64,000 bases of DNA, from contig OX457046.1 of assembly GCA_949752735.1 (NCBI GenBank), positions 35,207,230-35,271,229 on the forward strand. Reading direction: 5' to 3'. The position numbers and the translations under genes are program-made. The DNA comes from Lumbricus terrestris (lineage: Eukaryota > Annelida > Clitellata > Crassiclitellata > Lumbricidae). Positions within the stretch are counted from its first letter, which is position 1; each line of letters opens with the position of its first letter. Of the stretch, positions 10,605 through 23,450 are shown piece by piece. The notes under the pieces were generated by a model. It did no database searches. It was given only the letters and a program-made list of their open reading frames with translations, and was not told the origin of the DNA.

Positions 10605-11060
10605 CTATGAGGCTCTAACAAAACTTCTCCATTTCGGCCGGTCTCTTGCGAGTTCTATTGCCTTTCTTAACTCCATTCCTCTGTCTTCTATGTCCTCCAG
10701 TACGTTATCTATCCATTTCTTCTTTGGCCGTCCTCTGTTCCTCGTTCCTTCCACTTCTCCGTGCAGCGCCTTTGCCGGCATTCTTCCGCTCTCCATCCTG
10801 ATCACATGTCCATACCATGTTAGTCTTCTTTTCTTTATTCTTTCCACTACTGTTTCCTTCTGTCCCAGTTCTTCTCGTGTCACCTCAGTCCGTATCTTTT
10901 TTCTCCGTGATCTATTCAGTAGACATCGTAGCCATCCCATCTCCGCCACCAGCAGTCTTCTCTCGTCCTCCTTTTTCACGCACCAAGACTCTGCTCCATA
11001 CATGAGGACCGGTATCGCCATGCACTCATCTCTATTTCGTGCTTCTTCCTCTGTAGCCAT
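10605..11060 (-). pseudogene. Non-LTR retrotransposon reverse transcriptase, C-terminal fragment
   Basis: The 151-codon minus-strand frame has the typical LINE C-terminal blocks VLMYGAESWCVKKEDERRL, RRLTWYGHVIRM and GRPKKKWIDNVLEDIEDRG. No polymerase core (YADD-type box) is present in the fragment, so it is a 5'-truncated copy. It belongs to a different LINE family from the 10205-10440 fragment, judging by its ending. Confidence 0.85.
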
Positions 11061-11141
11061 CCTTTGTCATTATCCAGTCCAGGAGCATCGTTCTTGGTCT
11101 TTCTCGTGCCTTTTACACCTCTATGATAGGCCTATCTCTTA

Positions 11142-11560
11142 ATATGGCGCCTATTATTATTATTTTGAGTATTTTTGACTATTTTAACATGATTATGACA
11201 GGGCCTATTATAATATCGTGTAGATTTTTCTACAACGTTTGTACTTTTCCTCTTATTATGCTACCAGACTTCAACTTCAGAGCAGCATATGCTGCTGATT
11301 GCAGACCTCTCGCCCGTAGGGTACGACCGTCATTAAAACAACGGATCGTTTGTGTAGAGCCCTGCCACTACGAGTAGGAGGACGAGAGGCTATTGCAGCT
11401 ACGTGTTGAGGAGATAAGCTCAATGGTTTGCATTCGGTTGCTGAGCCAAGCACCACTTTGGACCTCGGCCAGTAACAGTTATCAGCGAGATATCCTGGAG
11501 TAGCCCTTGAATTCATTGAGGAGCATATGCTGGCCTGTGATGTGCAGGCCTGGAGATGAT
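11142..11560. other. No recognised feature
   Basis: No supported gene. Nothing marks the junction between the LINE fragment and the following microsatellite. Confidence 0.4.
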
Positions 11561-11563
11561 TAG

Positions 11564-11621
11564 TCATCGTCATCATCGTCATCATCATCATCATCATCAT
11601 CGTCATCATCATCATCATCAA

Positions 11622-11676
<55 letters not shown>

Positions 11677-11685
11677 ATCATCATC

Positions 11686-11741
<56 letters not shown>

Positions 11742-11820
11742 CCACCACCACCACCACCATTATCACCATCACCACCATCATCATCATCACCACCACCATC
11801 ATCATCACCACCACCACCGC
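11564..11820. repeat. (ATC)n grading into (ACC)n microsatellite
   Basis: Interrupted ATC triplets run to about 11740 and then become ACC-rich triplets. The open frames across it (poly-Ile, poly-His, poly-Ser) are artefacts. Confidence 0.95.
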
Positions 11821-11851
11821 TAACAATAAAACCACTATTAATTTATTTCTC

Positions 11852-12080
11852 CAATTTTGTAGCGCCCATTCAAGATCCCTACTCAGAGGCGCTCCCGACA
11901 TCAGCGCGGACACAGCATCGGAATTTCACGCCTTGTAAGGCCTGAACAGTTGCGAGTAACGGTTCAAGGTTTTTACCCGTGCTCAAGGTTTATACGCAGC
12001 GATTAGAGATGGATTCGAACCTGTAACCCTCCGGTTCCAAGTCAACGACGCCGCCACTACGTGTACACCACCGCACCCCA
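11852..12080 (-). mobile_element. tRNA-derived SINE, minus-strand copy
   Basis: Read on the minus strand it begins with GTGCGGTGGTGTACACGTAG (box A region). It contains the box B match at 12011-12021 (complement of GGATTCGAACC) and finishes in the shared tail (complement of TAGCGCCCATTCAAG ... CTCAGAGGCGCTCCCGA). Confidence 0.8.
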
Positions 12081-12142
12081 CATAATTACTATGTCGATCT
12101 TCGTCGTCATTGCTACTATTATTGGTAGCCTACTAATATTAA

Positions 12143-12615
12143 TAGTAGTATTTGTTGCTCTTGTTGCAGTTGTTGATGCTATTGCTATTGTTATTGCTGC
12201 TGCGGCTGCTGCGGTTGGCGTTGTTATTGTTGCTGCTGTTGATGTTATTGCTGCTGTTGCTGCTATTGCTGTTGTTGTTGTTGCTACTGTTGATGTTATT
12301 GCTGTTGATGCTATCACTGTTGCTGTTATTGTTGCTGGTGCTATTGTAATTGCTGTTGCTGCTATTGGTGTTATTGTTGCTGCTGTTGATGCTTTTGCTG
12401 TTGATGCTATTATTGTTGTTGTCATTGTTGCTGGTGCTATTGTTATTGCTGCTGCTGCGGCTGCTGCTGGTGTTGTTGTTGTTGTTGCTGCTTTTTCTGC
12501 TATTGTTGTTGTTGTTGCTGCTGCTGTTGATGCTATTGCTGTTGATGCTATTACTGTTGTTGTTGTTGTTGCTGCTGCTGCTGCTGCTATTGTTTTTGCT
12601 GCTGCTGCTGTTGTT
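12143..12615. repeat. Compound GYT triplet repeat (GTT/GCT/GAT)
   Basis: About 470 bp of imperfect GTT and GCT triplets. It gives Ala/Val-, Leu- and, on the other strand, Ala/Thr/Ile-only frames, so none is taken as a gene. Confidence 0.9.
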
Positions 12616-12619
12616 GTAG

Positions 12620-13933
<1,314 letters not shown>

Positions 13934-13941
13934 AGTATATG

Positions 13942-14269
13942 CAGTGTGAGAATTGTCAGTGCTTAAAGTGTGGAAAAATAAGTGCCTGGACGCCCCGTAC
14001 CTTTCCAAAAGAAGTGCTTGGACGCCCTTACCTTTCCAGGCTGTGCTGGACAATAAGTGGCAAGACGGCGCTCAGGTTTTAAAATAAGTGCATGGACGCC
14101 GTCCATGACGTACCGTCCAGCCACACTTTAAGCTCTGAGAATGGTGAAGAAATAACTGGGGGTTGGACTATGATCCACTTGGAATTGGGGTGAGAAAAGC
14201 AGACTTTACTATGGGGGCTCTAAGAAAGACTGGGGGTTGAAACCCCAACCCCCGTCAATTCTCACCCTG
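13942..14269. mobile_element. MITE, family G (CAGGGTGAGAATTG ends), interrupted by family F
   Basis: The left end CAGTGTGAGAATTGT (13942-13956) is separated by a family F insertion from the rest (14138-14269), which ends CAATTCTCACCCTG. Body blocks ATAACTGGGGGTTGG and GGGGGTTGAAACCCC match the copy at 18259-18405. Confidence 0.8.
13957..14137 (-). mobile_element. hAT-like MITE, family F, nested in family G
   Basis: Ends CAGTGCTTAAAGTGTGG and CACACTTTAAGCTCTG are flanked by AGAATTGT / AGAATGGT (7 of 8). Those flanks are the left terminal sequence of a family G element, so this insertion is the younger event. Confidence 0.85.
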
Positions 14270-14504
14270 TAGGCATGCAGGCCCATGGTATTTTCATAGG
14301 TCTCTAAATGTGAATTTTTCTTCTCACTTTGAGTTTCTTCAGCATCACAAGTGCTCTATTAGATTAGTACGTACGATTAGATTTGTAAAAACAAAACAGT
14401 GGAACCTTAAAGTGTCAATTCTCCAGAGTCCTTCTCTTGCTCTTTCATGCAGGCGCCCAAGTTGCCGTTGTCACATACATGTAGTCGTGACTCGTGCCCG
14501 TGGT

Positions 14505-14717
14505 CAGGGCTTTTTTAACGTGCAGTTGTACACAAAACGCGCAGTTCCAACTTCTAAATGCATGGATTTGTGCAGCTGTAGAAGCACTTCTGTACAGTTA
14601 AAACTAGTAAAAGATGTCATTGTCCTGATGTCCTCCGATTGGAAGTAATTTACCATGGAGGATGGGAAAGGAAAGAAGCGGTTGTGCAGTTTAAAAAATT
14701 CCTTAAAAACAGCCCTG
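14505..14717. mobile_element. MITE, family H, copy 2
   Basis: CAGGGCTTTTTTAACGTGC at the left and TTCCTTAAAAACAGCCCTG at the right form inverted termini. Flanking CCGTGGT occurs on both sides with a 3-4 bp offset, so the target duplication is imperfect. Confidence 0.7.
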
Positions 14718-14719
14718 AG

Positions 14720-15038
14720 GGCCGTGGTTATGAAACGGCGGCGGGGTGAGTTGTCTCGTATTTCATCCTCTAAGAAACCATCACCAAAGTCCAGTATATA
14801 TAGCCTATATACTTGTCGCCTGGATCATAAATCTGCCAAAACGCATAGCAAATCGTTAGTTGAAACTTGGGGGCGCACCTAGAGGCTAGAGGAAGGGGCA
14901 CACATTTGTGACGATTTGTGACGAAGGCAATGGCGTTTAAGAAAATAATGTGACGTAACATCATCACACCAGAAAGAGAACAACGGAAGAACACGGTTAG
15001 AACAGCTTCGGACACCCTACGGCCGATGAACCACGGTT
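14720..15038. other. No recognised feature
   Basis: No gene is supported here. Confidence 0.4.
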
Positions 15039-15048
15039 CATGATGATG

Positions 15049-16289
<1,241 letters not shown>

Positions 16290-16500
16290 ACAAAAAATCT
16301 GATAAACAGTTTGTCTCCATTTGTTTAATACTGCTTCTGCATTTACTAATACTGCTTCTGTATTTATTCTTGTCTTATTCTATTAATGTGCCACTCTGCT
16401 ACGAATATGTCACTGTGCTACTTTTCGCCATTGTATGTACATAGTTCTTGTAAAGGATGAGCATTTTTCTCTAGCTAATAAAGATTACTTACCTACTTCT
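16290..16500 (+). mobile_element. LINE 3' end, second family (AATAAAGATTACTTACC tail)
   Basis: The block TAGTTCTTGTAAAGGATGAG ... CTAATAAAGATTACTTACC recurs at 28120-28275 (+) and inverted at 30765-30830. Each ends in an (ACTT)-type run, as expected for 5'-truncated non-LTR copies. Confidence 0.65.
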
Positions 16501-16680
16501 CGGTGGTTGGCCCTTGACCAAGAATGGCCTCCCCCTTAATGCTCTGCTGCTCTTCTTGGACACCTTCTCAGGCATTCTTGTATCATCTTGTTTTTTTTGC
16601 AACACTGGGGTTCGGAGTGCCTCTGAGTAGCCCTCCCTTGAAAAGACGCCATACAAATTCTTATATACGCCAGGCCATTT
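16501..16680 (+). mobile_element. Degraded LINE C-terminus and tail
   Basis: TGGTTGGCCCTTGACCAAGA and AATGGCCTCCC resemble the VVGPxVWNxLP block. TTCGGAGTGCCTCTGAGTAG and CCTTGAAAAGACGCCATA resemble the shared tail. It is heavily mutated. Confidence 0.5.
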
Positions 16681-16880
16681 AGGTTCCCGACAAGGACTCT
16701 ATTATAAACGGCCCTTTGGTTCCCGTGTACGAACTGTTCGTGGCAGCGGTTCGTGGCATTGCAATAAATGCGCTATATAATTTTGCTGAAGGAGAAACGC
16801 TGACCTAAAATAAGCATCGCTGATTGGCTGCCTTGAAATTGAGGCAGACAGACAATCAGCGTAGAAAGCGCCGCGGAAAA

Positions 16881-17044
16881 ATGGCGTGGAAACGAGAAAA
16901 TCGATTTTCAGACGTTGGAAAAAGCAGATGTGGTTCGGTGTTTCGAAGTTCGGAATGGATGGAGACATGCCGAAGTACGACGCTCAAACGGAGCAAGAAT
17001 ATCGACCAGTTCTACGGACGCCTTTCTGTCGAAAACGGTTACGG
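16881..17044 (+). CDS. Candidate first exon, unidentified
   Basis: An ATG at 16881 follows a GATTGGCTG (CCAAT-box-like) and a locally GC-rich stretch, and the frame remains open into a strong 5' splice site GTAAGT at 17045. The predicted 54 or so residues match nothing I know, and a second frame is equally open here. No continuing exon was found, so this could be a non-coding first exon or chance. Confidence 0.2.
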
Positions 17045-17049
17045 GTAAG

Positions 17050-18250
17050 TAGAAAATCATTAGGCCTAATGTTAAATAAACTTCCTAAGTTGGAGAAAAT
17101 AGCGAAAGTTCTAGTCTGGAGGTAGATTCGTAAGCATCAGCATACATTTATGTTATGGTTATATTCTATAATGACTCGGTAGCAAGTAACTTTTTTTTAT
17201 AAATTTGATAAAAAATATTTCCTGACGAAATTGAAGCGGGATTTATCGCGTGAGGGTCGGTTAGGGCTCAGGTTAGGCATCGTGAGGGTCTGTTAGGATT
17301 AGTTTTAGGGTGAGTCATTCTGAAGCTGGATTGATGAACAATAATTTTCAATGAAAAATTGATGAAAAATATTTGCTGACGAAATAGAAGCGGGATTTAT
17401 GGAACAAATTCTTGCCTAAAGAGAAGCTGGATCGATTAAAAGGATTCTCGGCAAACTAGAAGTTGGATTTATTAAAGATAACAACGCTGCAACGTTAGTT
17501 CTTGGTGTCTACCGAGTCATTCTAGAACGTCTACCGAGTCATTATAGAACTCTACCGCTCACTCCAACCTTGGCACTGTGTAGAAGTGAAACGTCACACT
17601 CTCATCGACTGCTACTCAGTTTGTAAACAACTCGCCATGCAATGGACATCATAGTCATCTCACCAAAGGTTTCTCGAATATCAGCAGCTCAAAACTACAT
17701 GCAACTACGACTGCACCATGTGCTCAATTTCCATGGCCGGTCCCCAGTTGCAAATAACTCTGACAGCATTTATGCCAGAATCCTTTTTTCTGGAACTCTA
17801 TCCTGCAGTGTTTTGTCCTGTCTGACTTCTTGTGATTCCGTTCTAGACTTCAACTGATGCACTTAATTTTATTCAACCTACATGTAGATAGCAATATAAA
17901 ATTAGAAAATAGATGGCAATTAAAAATCAGAAAATGGATAGCAATTTAACAATTTGAACATGGATAATCTAAAATTTAGAAAATAGATGGCAATTAAAAA
18001 TTAGAAAATGGATTGTAATTTGATGTCAGCCTTTAATATAATAGGTAAATTGTACATTGTGTGCAATTTGATGTTGTATTAACGAAAAACAGGAGCCAGA
18101 TCTTGTCTGATTTAATTTAATATGATGGTTGTGCCATCTATACATGTGACCAATAAATTCTTTAAAAATTTGAAGGAATCAAATCATTGCTTTAAAAAAC
18201 CAGATGAATGTTGTCCTTCATTGGAGTTGTTCGAATCCAGATCAGCACGT
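17050..18250. other. No recognised gene; degenerate short repeats
   Basis: Recurring TAGAAAATAGATGGCAATTA-like phrases occur at 17885-18010 and GACGAAATTGAAGCGGGATT-like phrases at 17220-17400, suggesting decayed tandem duplication. Phrases similar to the latter recur near 52060-52430 (AGCGGGATTGATGGAACGAA). Confidence 0.4.
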
Positions 18251-18258
18251 GATAGCAT

Positions 18259-18405
18259 CAGTGTGAGAATAGTGGAAAAATAACTGGGGTGGTGGGGGGT
18301 TGGACCATTATCCACTTGGAATTCGGGTGTAAAAAACAGACTTTACTATGGGGCTCTGAGAAAGACTGGGGGTTGAAACCCCAACCCCCGGCAATTCTCA
18401 CCCTG
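18259..18405. mobile_element. MITE, family G, with target duplication
   Basis: It runs from CAGTGTGAGAATAGTGG to CAATTCTCACCCTG and is flanked by a perfect 8-bp duplication GATAGCAT (18251-18258, 18406-18413). Confidence 0.9.
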
Positions 18406-18620
18406 GATAGCATCACACTTAAATTTACAATTTGATTAAGCAATGATCAGTAATGGTGACTAAGTTGCCATTATCCACTTGGAATTCGGGTGTAAAATCA
18501 GACTTTACTATATGGGGCTCTGAGAAAGAATGGGGGTTGAAACCCCAACCCCCGGCAATTCTCACCCTTGATAGCATCACACTTAAATTTACGATTTGAT
18601 TAAGCAATGATCAGTACTTA
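18305..18620. repeat. Local tandem duplication (about 166 bp) including part of a MITE
   Basis: The segment from CCATTATCCACTTGGAATTC through GTGACTAAGTTG (18305-18470) is repeated directly after itself from 18471. The second copy differs at a few bases and is interrupted downstream by the family F insertion at 18625. Confidence 0.85.
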
Positions 18621-18624
18621 ATGG

Positions 18625-18801
18625 CAGGGCTTAAAGTGTGCCTGGACGGTCATGGACGGCGTCCATGCACTTATTTTAAAATCTGGACGCCGTCCTGCCA
18701 CTTATTGGCCAGCACTGACTGGAAAGGTAAGGGGCGTCCAGGCACTTCTTTTGAAAAGGTAAGGGCGTCCAGGCACTTATTTTTCCACACTTTTAGCACT
18801 G
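18625..18801. mobile_element. hAT-like MITE, family F, with target duplication
   Basis: CAGGGCTTAAAGTGTGCC to CACACTTTTAGCACTG, flanked by a perfect CTTAATGG duplication (18617-18624, 18802-18809). Confidence 0.95.
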
Positions 18802-18917
18802 CTTAATGGTGACTAAGTTGGCTGCTGTACACGAAATGAAGCAGTGCAGACAGACTGTATGGCCACTAAAGACCGTAATTGTATGTATAGTTTCTAGTTG
18901 ATGCTAATTATATATAC

Positions 18918-19486
18918 CATGGTTCCCAACCTTTTTTTTACATCAGGGCCACTTTTTTTAAAGTGGAGGGCATAGTAGTTGAATGATATAAGGGGCCACA
19001 ATGCTATTTAATTAACTAAAAGCATATAAAATTGTTATAATTGAATCAAAATAGAATGATGTTGTTTGTAGACGTCCAACTATAATAATTTGTAATAGAA
19101 AATGATTGTGTTCTATCCTGTCCAAATTGTCAATATTTTTGTTAATTCTTTGAGAGATGAGGGCCACTTTTTTAGGCCTGGTGGGCCACTTTTGACCCGT
19201 GGGCCACGGGCCGAGACAGTCGTAGCCAGGAATTTATGATGGGGTTTTGAGGTTTTTTTTGCCTGGCCGGATGCCCTTTCTGACACCAACTCAACAGTAT
19301 TACAGTAAATAAAAAAGGGAATAAAGTAGCAAATGGAATAAAGTAAGAAAAACAATTGTTACTACAAGCAATTGTTTTATTTTTTTATTTTTTAAGATAA
19401 ATAATCTTTAAATTTTTTTCCTAAGCCAATGGGGGGTTTTAACCCCCGAAACCCCCTTGTTTACGCCACTGGGTTGGGAACCACTG
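18918..19486. mobile_element. hAT-like element, family B (GGTTCCCAACC ends), carrying a nested insertion
   Basis: The left end CATGGTTCCCAACC and right end GGTTGGGAACCACTG are inverted. GGGCCACTTTTT and GTGGGCCACGGG blocks match the complete copy at 48034-48371. No clear target duplication survives. A family A element sits inside near the right end. Confidence 0.8.
19217..19471. mobile_element. hAT-like MITE, family A, nested in family B
   Basis: Ends CAGTCGTAGCCAGGAATTT and GTTTACGCCACTG are flanked by GGCCGAGA and GGTTGGGA, which differ only by transitions and fit a decayed 8-bp duplication. Confidence 0.75.
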
Positions 19487-19798
19487 ATCTACAGGAACTG
19501 CTGGTGGGATGGTATTTATTGTCCATTGCACCGAGCAAACTCTTTAAGAGACTGAACTATCCGTCAACGAGACTGTGATAGTTTTGCATAATTAGGACTT
19601 GTAACTGACTCCATGTATTGACAAAGAAATGACGAAATATTCACCTCTGCAGGATGTGAAGATCAGTGTAAACACAAGTCTAAAGAACTAAAGCAGTAGG
19701 TTATCTAGGTGAATGAAAATAGAATCAGGATAGGTAGGAATATTTTAATGCCTACAGGTAATTTCATTGCTTTCTGTAGCCCAAGTTCTTGTACTTTC

Positions 19799-20205
19799 AG
19801 CATGATCCAGAACTTGCAGCAACAAAACATCGAAGCATGACCGCCGAATCCCGAGGACCTGATGTCGGACTGGGAGACCATGGAAGACGCGTTGAGTGTC
19901 CGACAACGATCATCTGGATCCCTGGACGTCATGGATCGGAAGTGTCTTGGGCAACAATGGGTGATGTATCTCAAACCTCTTGTGATCATGATAGGATTGG
20001 ATAGCAATCACTAACATGCACCATGCTATTGTTCTTTCAGATTCTGTTCTAGTTATCCAGGGCCTGCAGCAAGAAAAGACTGGAGCGCAATCGCAGGATG
20101 TTGAAGACCTGATGACGGACTGGGAGATGGTGGAAAACGCGTGGAGTCTCCAACAACGGACATCTCTACATCGCAGGTCGCGAGGTCGGATGGGTGATGT
20201 CGTAG
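19799..20205. repeat. Two diverged copies of an exon-like segment
   Basis: 19799-19961 and 20041-20188 share an ordered set of phrases (CCAG..xxTGCAGCAA, GACTGGGAGA, GGAxxACGCG, CCAACAACG/CCGACAACG, ATGGGTGATGT). Each is preceded by a pyrimidine tract and CAG (GTACTTTCAG and GTTCTTTCAG) and ends near ATGGGTGATG, so each looks like an exon with a 3' splice site. No reading frame is conserved convincingly; a non-coding or retroelement origin is possible. Confidence 0.5.
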
Positions 20206-20305
20206 AAATGGTGGCCATACAGAGGTGAGAGGATTGGCCATCAATGCTGATGTTTTGCATTGTTCTTCTTCTTTCTGTTGTACTGATCCATGTCCTTGTT
20301 GTTTC

Positions 20306-23300
20306 AGGTTTGTTTGTGTCCCTTGTTTGTTTCAGGTTTGTCTTGTTGTTTCAGGTTTGTTTTTGTCCCTTGTTTGTTTCAGGTTTGTCTTGTTGTTTCA
20401 GGTTTGTCTTTGTCCCTTGTTTGTTTCAGGTTTGTCTTGTTGTTTCAGGTTTGTTTTTGTCCCTTGTTTGTTTCAGGTTTGTCTTGTTGTTTCAGGTTTG
20501 TCTTTGTCCGTTGTTTGTTTCAGGTTTGTCTTGTTGTTTCAGGTTTGTCTTTGTCCCTTGTTTGTTTCAGGTTTGTCTTGTTGTTTCAGGTTTGTCTTTG
20601 TCCCTTGTTTGTTTCAGGTTTGTCTTGTTGTTTCAGGTTTGTTTTTGTCCCTTGTTTGTTTCAGGTTTGTCTTGTTGTTTCAGGTTTGTTTTTGTCCCTT
20701 GTTTGTTTCAGGTTTGTCTTGTTGTTTCAGGTTTGTCTTTGTCCCTTGTTTGTTTCAGGTTTGTCTTGTTGTTTCAGGTTTGTTTTTGTCCCTTGTTTGT
20801 TTCAGGTTGGTCTTGTTGTTTCAGGTTTGTCTTTGTCCCTTGTTTGTTTCAGGTTTGTCTTGTTGTTTCAGGTTTGTTTTTGTCCCTTGTTTGTTTCAGG
20901 TTTGTCTTGTTGTTTCAGGTTTGTCTTTGTCCCTTGTTTGTTTCAGGTTTGTCTTGTTGTTTCAGGTTTGTCTTTGTCCCTTGTTTGTTTCAGGTTTGTT
21001 TTGTTGTTTCAGGTTTGTCTTTGTCCCTTGTTTGTTTCAGGTTTGTCTTGTTGTTTCAGGTTTGTCTTTGTCCCTTGTTTGTTTCAGGTTTGTCTTGTTG
21101 TTTCAGGTTTGTTTTTGTCCCTTGTTTGTTTCAGGTTTGTCTTGTTGTTTCAGGTTTGTCTTTGTCCCTTGTTTGTTTCAGGTTTGTCTTGTTGTTTCAG
21201 GTTTGTCTTTGTCCCTTGTTTGTTTCAGGTTTGTCTTGTTGTTTCAGGTTTGTCTTTGTCCCTTGTTTGTTTCAGGTTTGTCTTGTTGTTTCAGGTTTGT
21301 TTTTGTCCCTTGTTTGTTTCAGGTTTGTCTTGTTGTTTCAGGTTTGTCTTTGTCCCTTGTTTGTTTCAGGTTTGTCTTGTTGTTTCAGGTTTGTTTTTGT
21401 CCCTTGTTTGTTTCAGGTTTGTCTTGTTGTTTCAGGTTTGTTTTTGTCCCTTGTTTGTTTCAGGTTTGTCTTGTTGTTTCAGGTTTGTCTTTGTTCCTTG
21501 TTTGTTTCAGGTTTGTCTTGTTGTTTCAGGTTTGTTTTTGTCCCTTGTTTGTTTCAGGTTTGTCTTGTTGTTTCAGGTTTGTCTTTGTCCCTTGTTTGTT
21601 TCAGGTTTGTCTTGTTGTTTCAGGTTTGTCTTTGTCCCTTGTTTGTTTCAGGTTTGTCTTGTTGTTTCAGGTTTGTCTTTGTCCCTTGTTTGTTTCAGGT
21701 TTGTCTTGTTGTTTCAGGTTTGTCTTTGTCCCTTGTTTGTTTCAGGTTTGTCTTGTTGTTTCAGGTTTGTCTTTGTCCCTTGTTTGTTTCAGGTTTGTCT
21801 TGTTGTTTCAGGTTTGTTTTTGTCCCTTGTTTGTTTCAGGTTTGTCTTGTTGTTTCAGGTTTGTTTTTGTCCCTTGTTTGTTTCAGGTTTGTCTTGTTGT
21901 TTCAGGTTTGTCTTTGTCCCTTGTTTGTTTCAGGTTTGTTTTGTTGTTTCAGGTTTGTCTTTGTCCCTTGTTTGTTTCAGGTTTGTCTTGTTGTTTCAGG
22001 TTTGTCTTTGTCCCTTGTTTGTTTCAGGTTTGTCTTGTTGTTTCAGGTTTGTCTTTGTCCCTTGTTTGTTTCAGGTTTGTCTTGTTGTTTCAGGTTTGTT
22101 TTTGTCCCTTGTTTGTTTCAGGTTTGTCTTGTTGTTTCAGGTTTGTTTTTGTCCCTTGTTTGTTTCAGGTTTGTCTTGTTGTTTCAGGTTTGTCTTTGTC
22201 CCTTGTTTGTTTCAGGTTTGTCTTGTTGTTTCAGGTTTGTTTTTGTCCCTTGTTTGTTTCAGGTTTGTCTTGTTGTTTCAAGTTTGTTTTTGTCCCTTGT
22301 TTGTTTCAGGTTTGTCTTGTTGTTTCAGGTTTGTTTTTGTCCCTTGTTTGTTTCAGGTTTGTCTTGTTGTTTCAGGTTTGTCTTTGTCCCTTGTTTGTTT
22401 CAGGTTTGTCTTGTTGTTTCAGGTTTGTCTTTGTCCCTTGTTTGTTTCAGGTTTGTCTTGTTGTTTCAGGTTTGTCTTTGTCCCTTGTTTGTTTCAGGTT
22501 TGTCTTGTTGTTTCAGGTTTGTTTTTGTCCCTTGTTTGTTTCAGGTTTGTCTTGTTGTTTCAGGTTTGTCTTTGTCCCTTGTTTGTTTCAGGTTTGTCTT
22601 GTTGTTTCAGGTTTGTTTTTGTCCCTTGTTTGTTTCAGGTTTGTCTTGTTGTTTCAGGTTTGTTTTTGTCCCTTGTTTGTTTCAGGTTTGTCTTGTTGTT
22701 TCAGGTTTGTCTTTGTTCCTTGTTTGTTTCAGGTTTGTCTTGTTGTTTCAGGTTTGTTTTTGTCCCTTGTTTGTTTCAGGTTTGTCTTGTTGTTTCAGGT
22801 TTGTCTTTGTCCCTTGTTTGTTTCAGGTTTGTCTTGTTGTTTCAGGTTTGTCTTTGTCCCTTGTTTGTTTCAGGTTTGTCTTGTTGTTTCAGGTTTGTCT
22901 TTGTCCCTTGTTTGTTTCAGGTTTGTCTTGTTGTTTCAGGTTTGTCTTTGTCCCTTGTTTGTTTCAGGTTTGTCTTGTTGTTTCAGGTTTGTCTTTGTCC
23001 CTTGTTTGTTTCAGGTTTGTCTTGTTGTTTCAGGTTTGTTTTTGTCCCTTGTTTGTTTCAGGTTTGTCTTGTTGTTTCAGGTTTGTTTTTGTCCCTTGTT
23101 TGTTTCAGGTTTGTCTTGTTGTTTCAGGTTTGTCTTTGTCCCTTGTTTGTTTCAGGTTTGTCTTGTTGTTTCAGGTTTGTTTTTGTCCCTTGTTTGTTTC
23201 AGGTTTGTTTTGTTGTTTCAGGTTTGTCTTTGTCCCTTGTTTGTTTCAGGTTTGTCTTGTTGTTTCAGGTTTGTCTTTGTCCCTTGTTTGTTTCAGGTTT

Positions 23301-23450
23301 GTCTTGTTGTTTCAGGTTTGTTTTTGTCCGTTGTTTGTTTCTGGTTTGTTTTTGTCCCTTCTTTGTTTCAGGTTTGTCCGCTGTTGTTTCAGGTTTGTCC
23401 CTTGTTTCAGGTTTGTTTTTGTCGCTTGTTTCAGGTTCTTTTATTATTAA
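20306..23450 (+). repeat. 47-bp minisatellite, about 64 units, each with two CAG|G acceptor-like motifs
   Basis: Each unit is a 19-bp block (GGTTTGTCTTGTTGTTTCA) plus a 28-bp block (GGTTTGTCTTTGTCCC, then TTGTTTGTTTCA). The consensus has 27 T, 11 G, 7 C and only 2 A; both A residues are in TTTCAGG, a good 3' splice-site match. Because 47 leaves remainder 2 on division by 3 and no frame contains a stop, all three plus-strand frames stay open for over 1,060 codons with the same cysteine/phenylalanine-rich repeat. This is not treated as a protein gene. Units vary mainly at one C/T site. The array decays at both ends. Confidence 0.97.
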
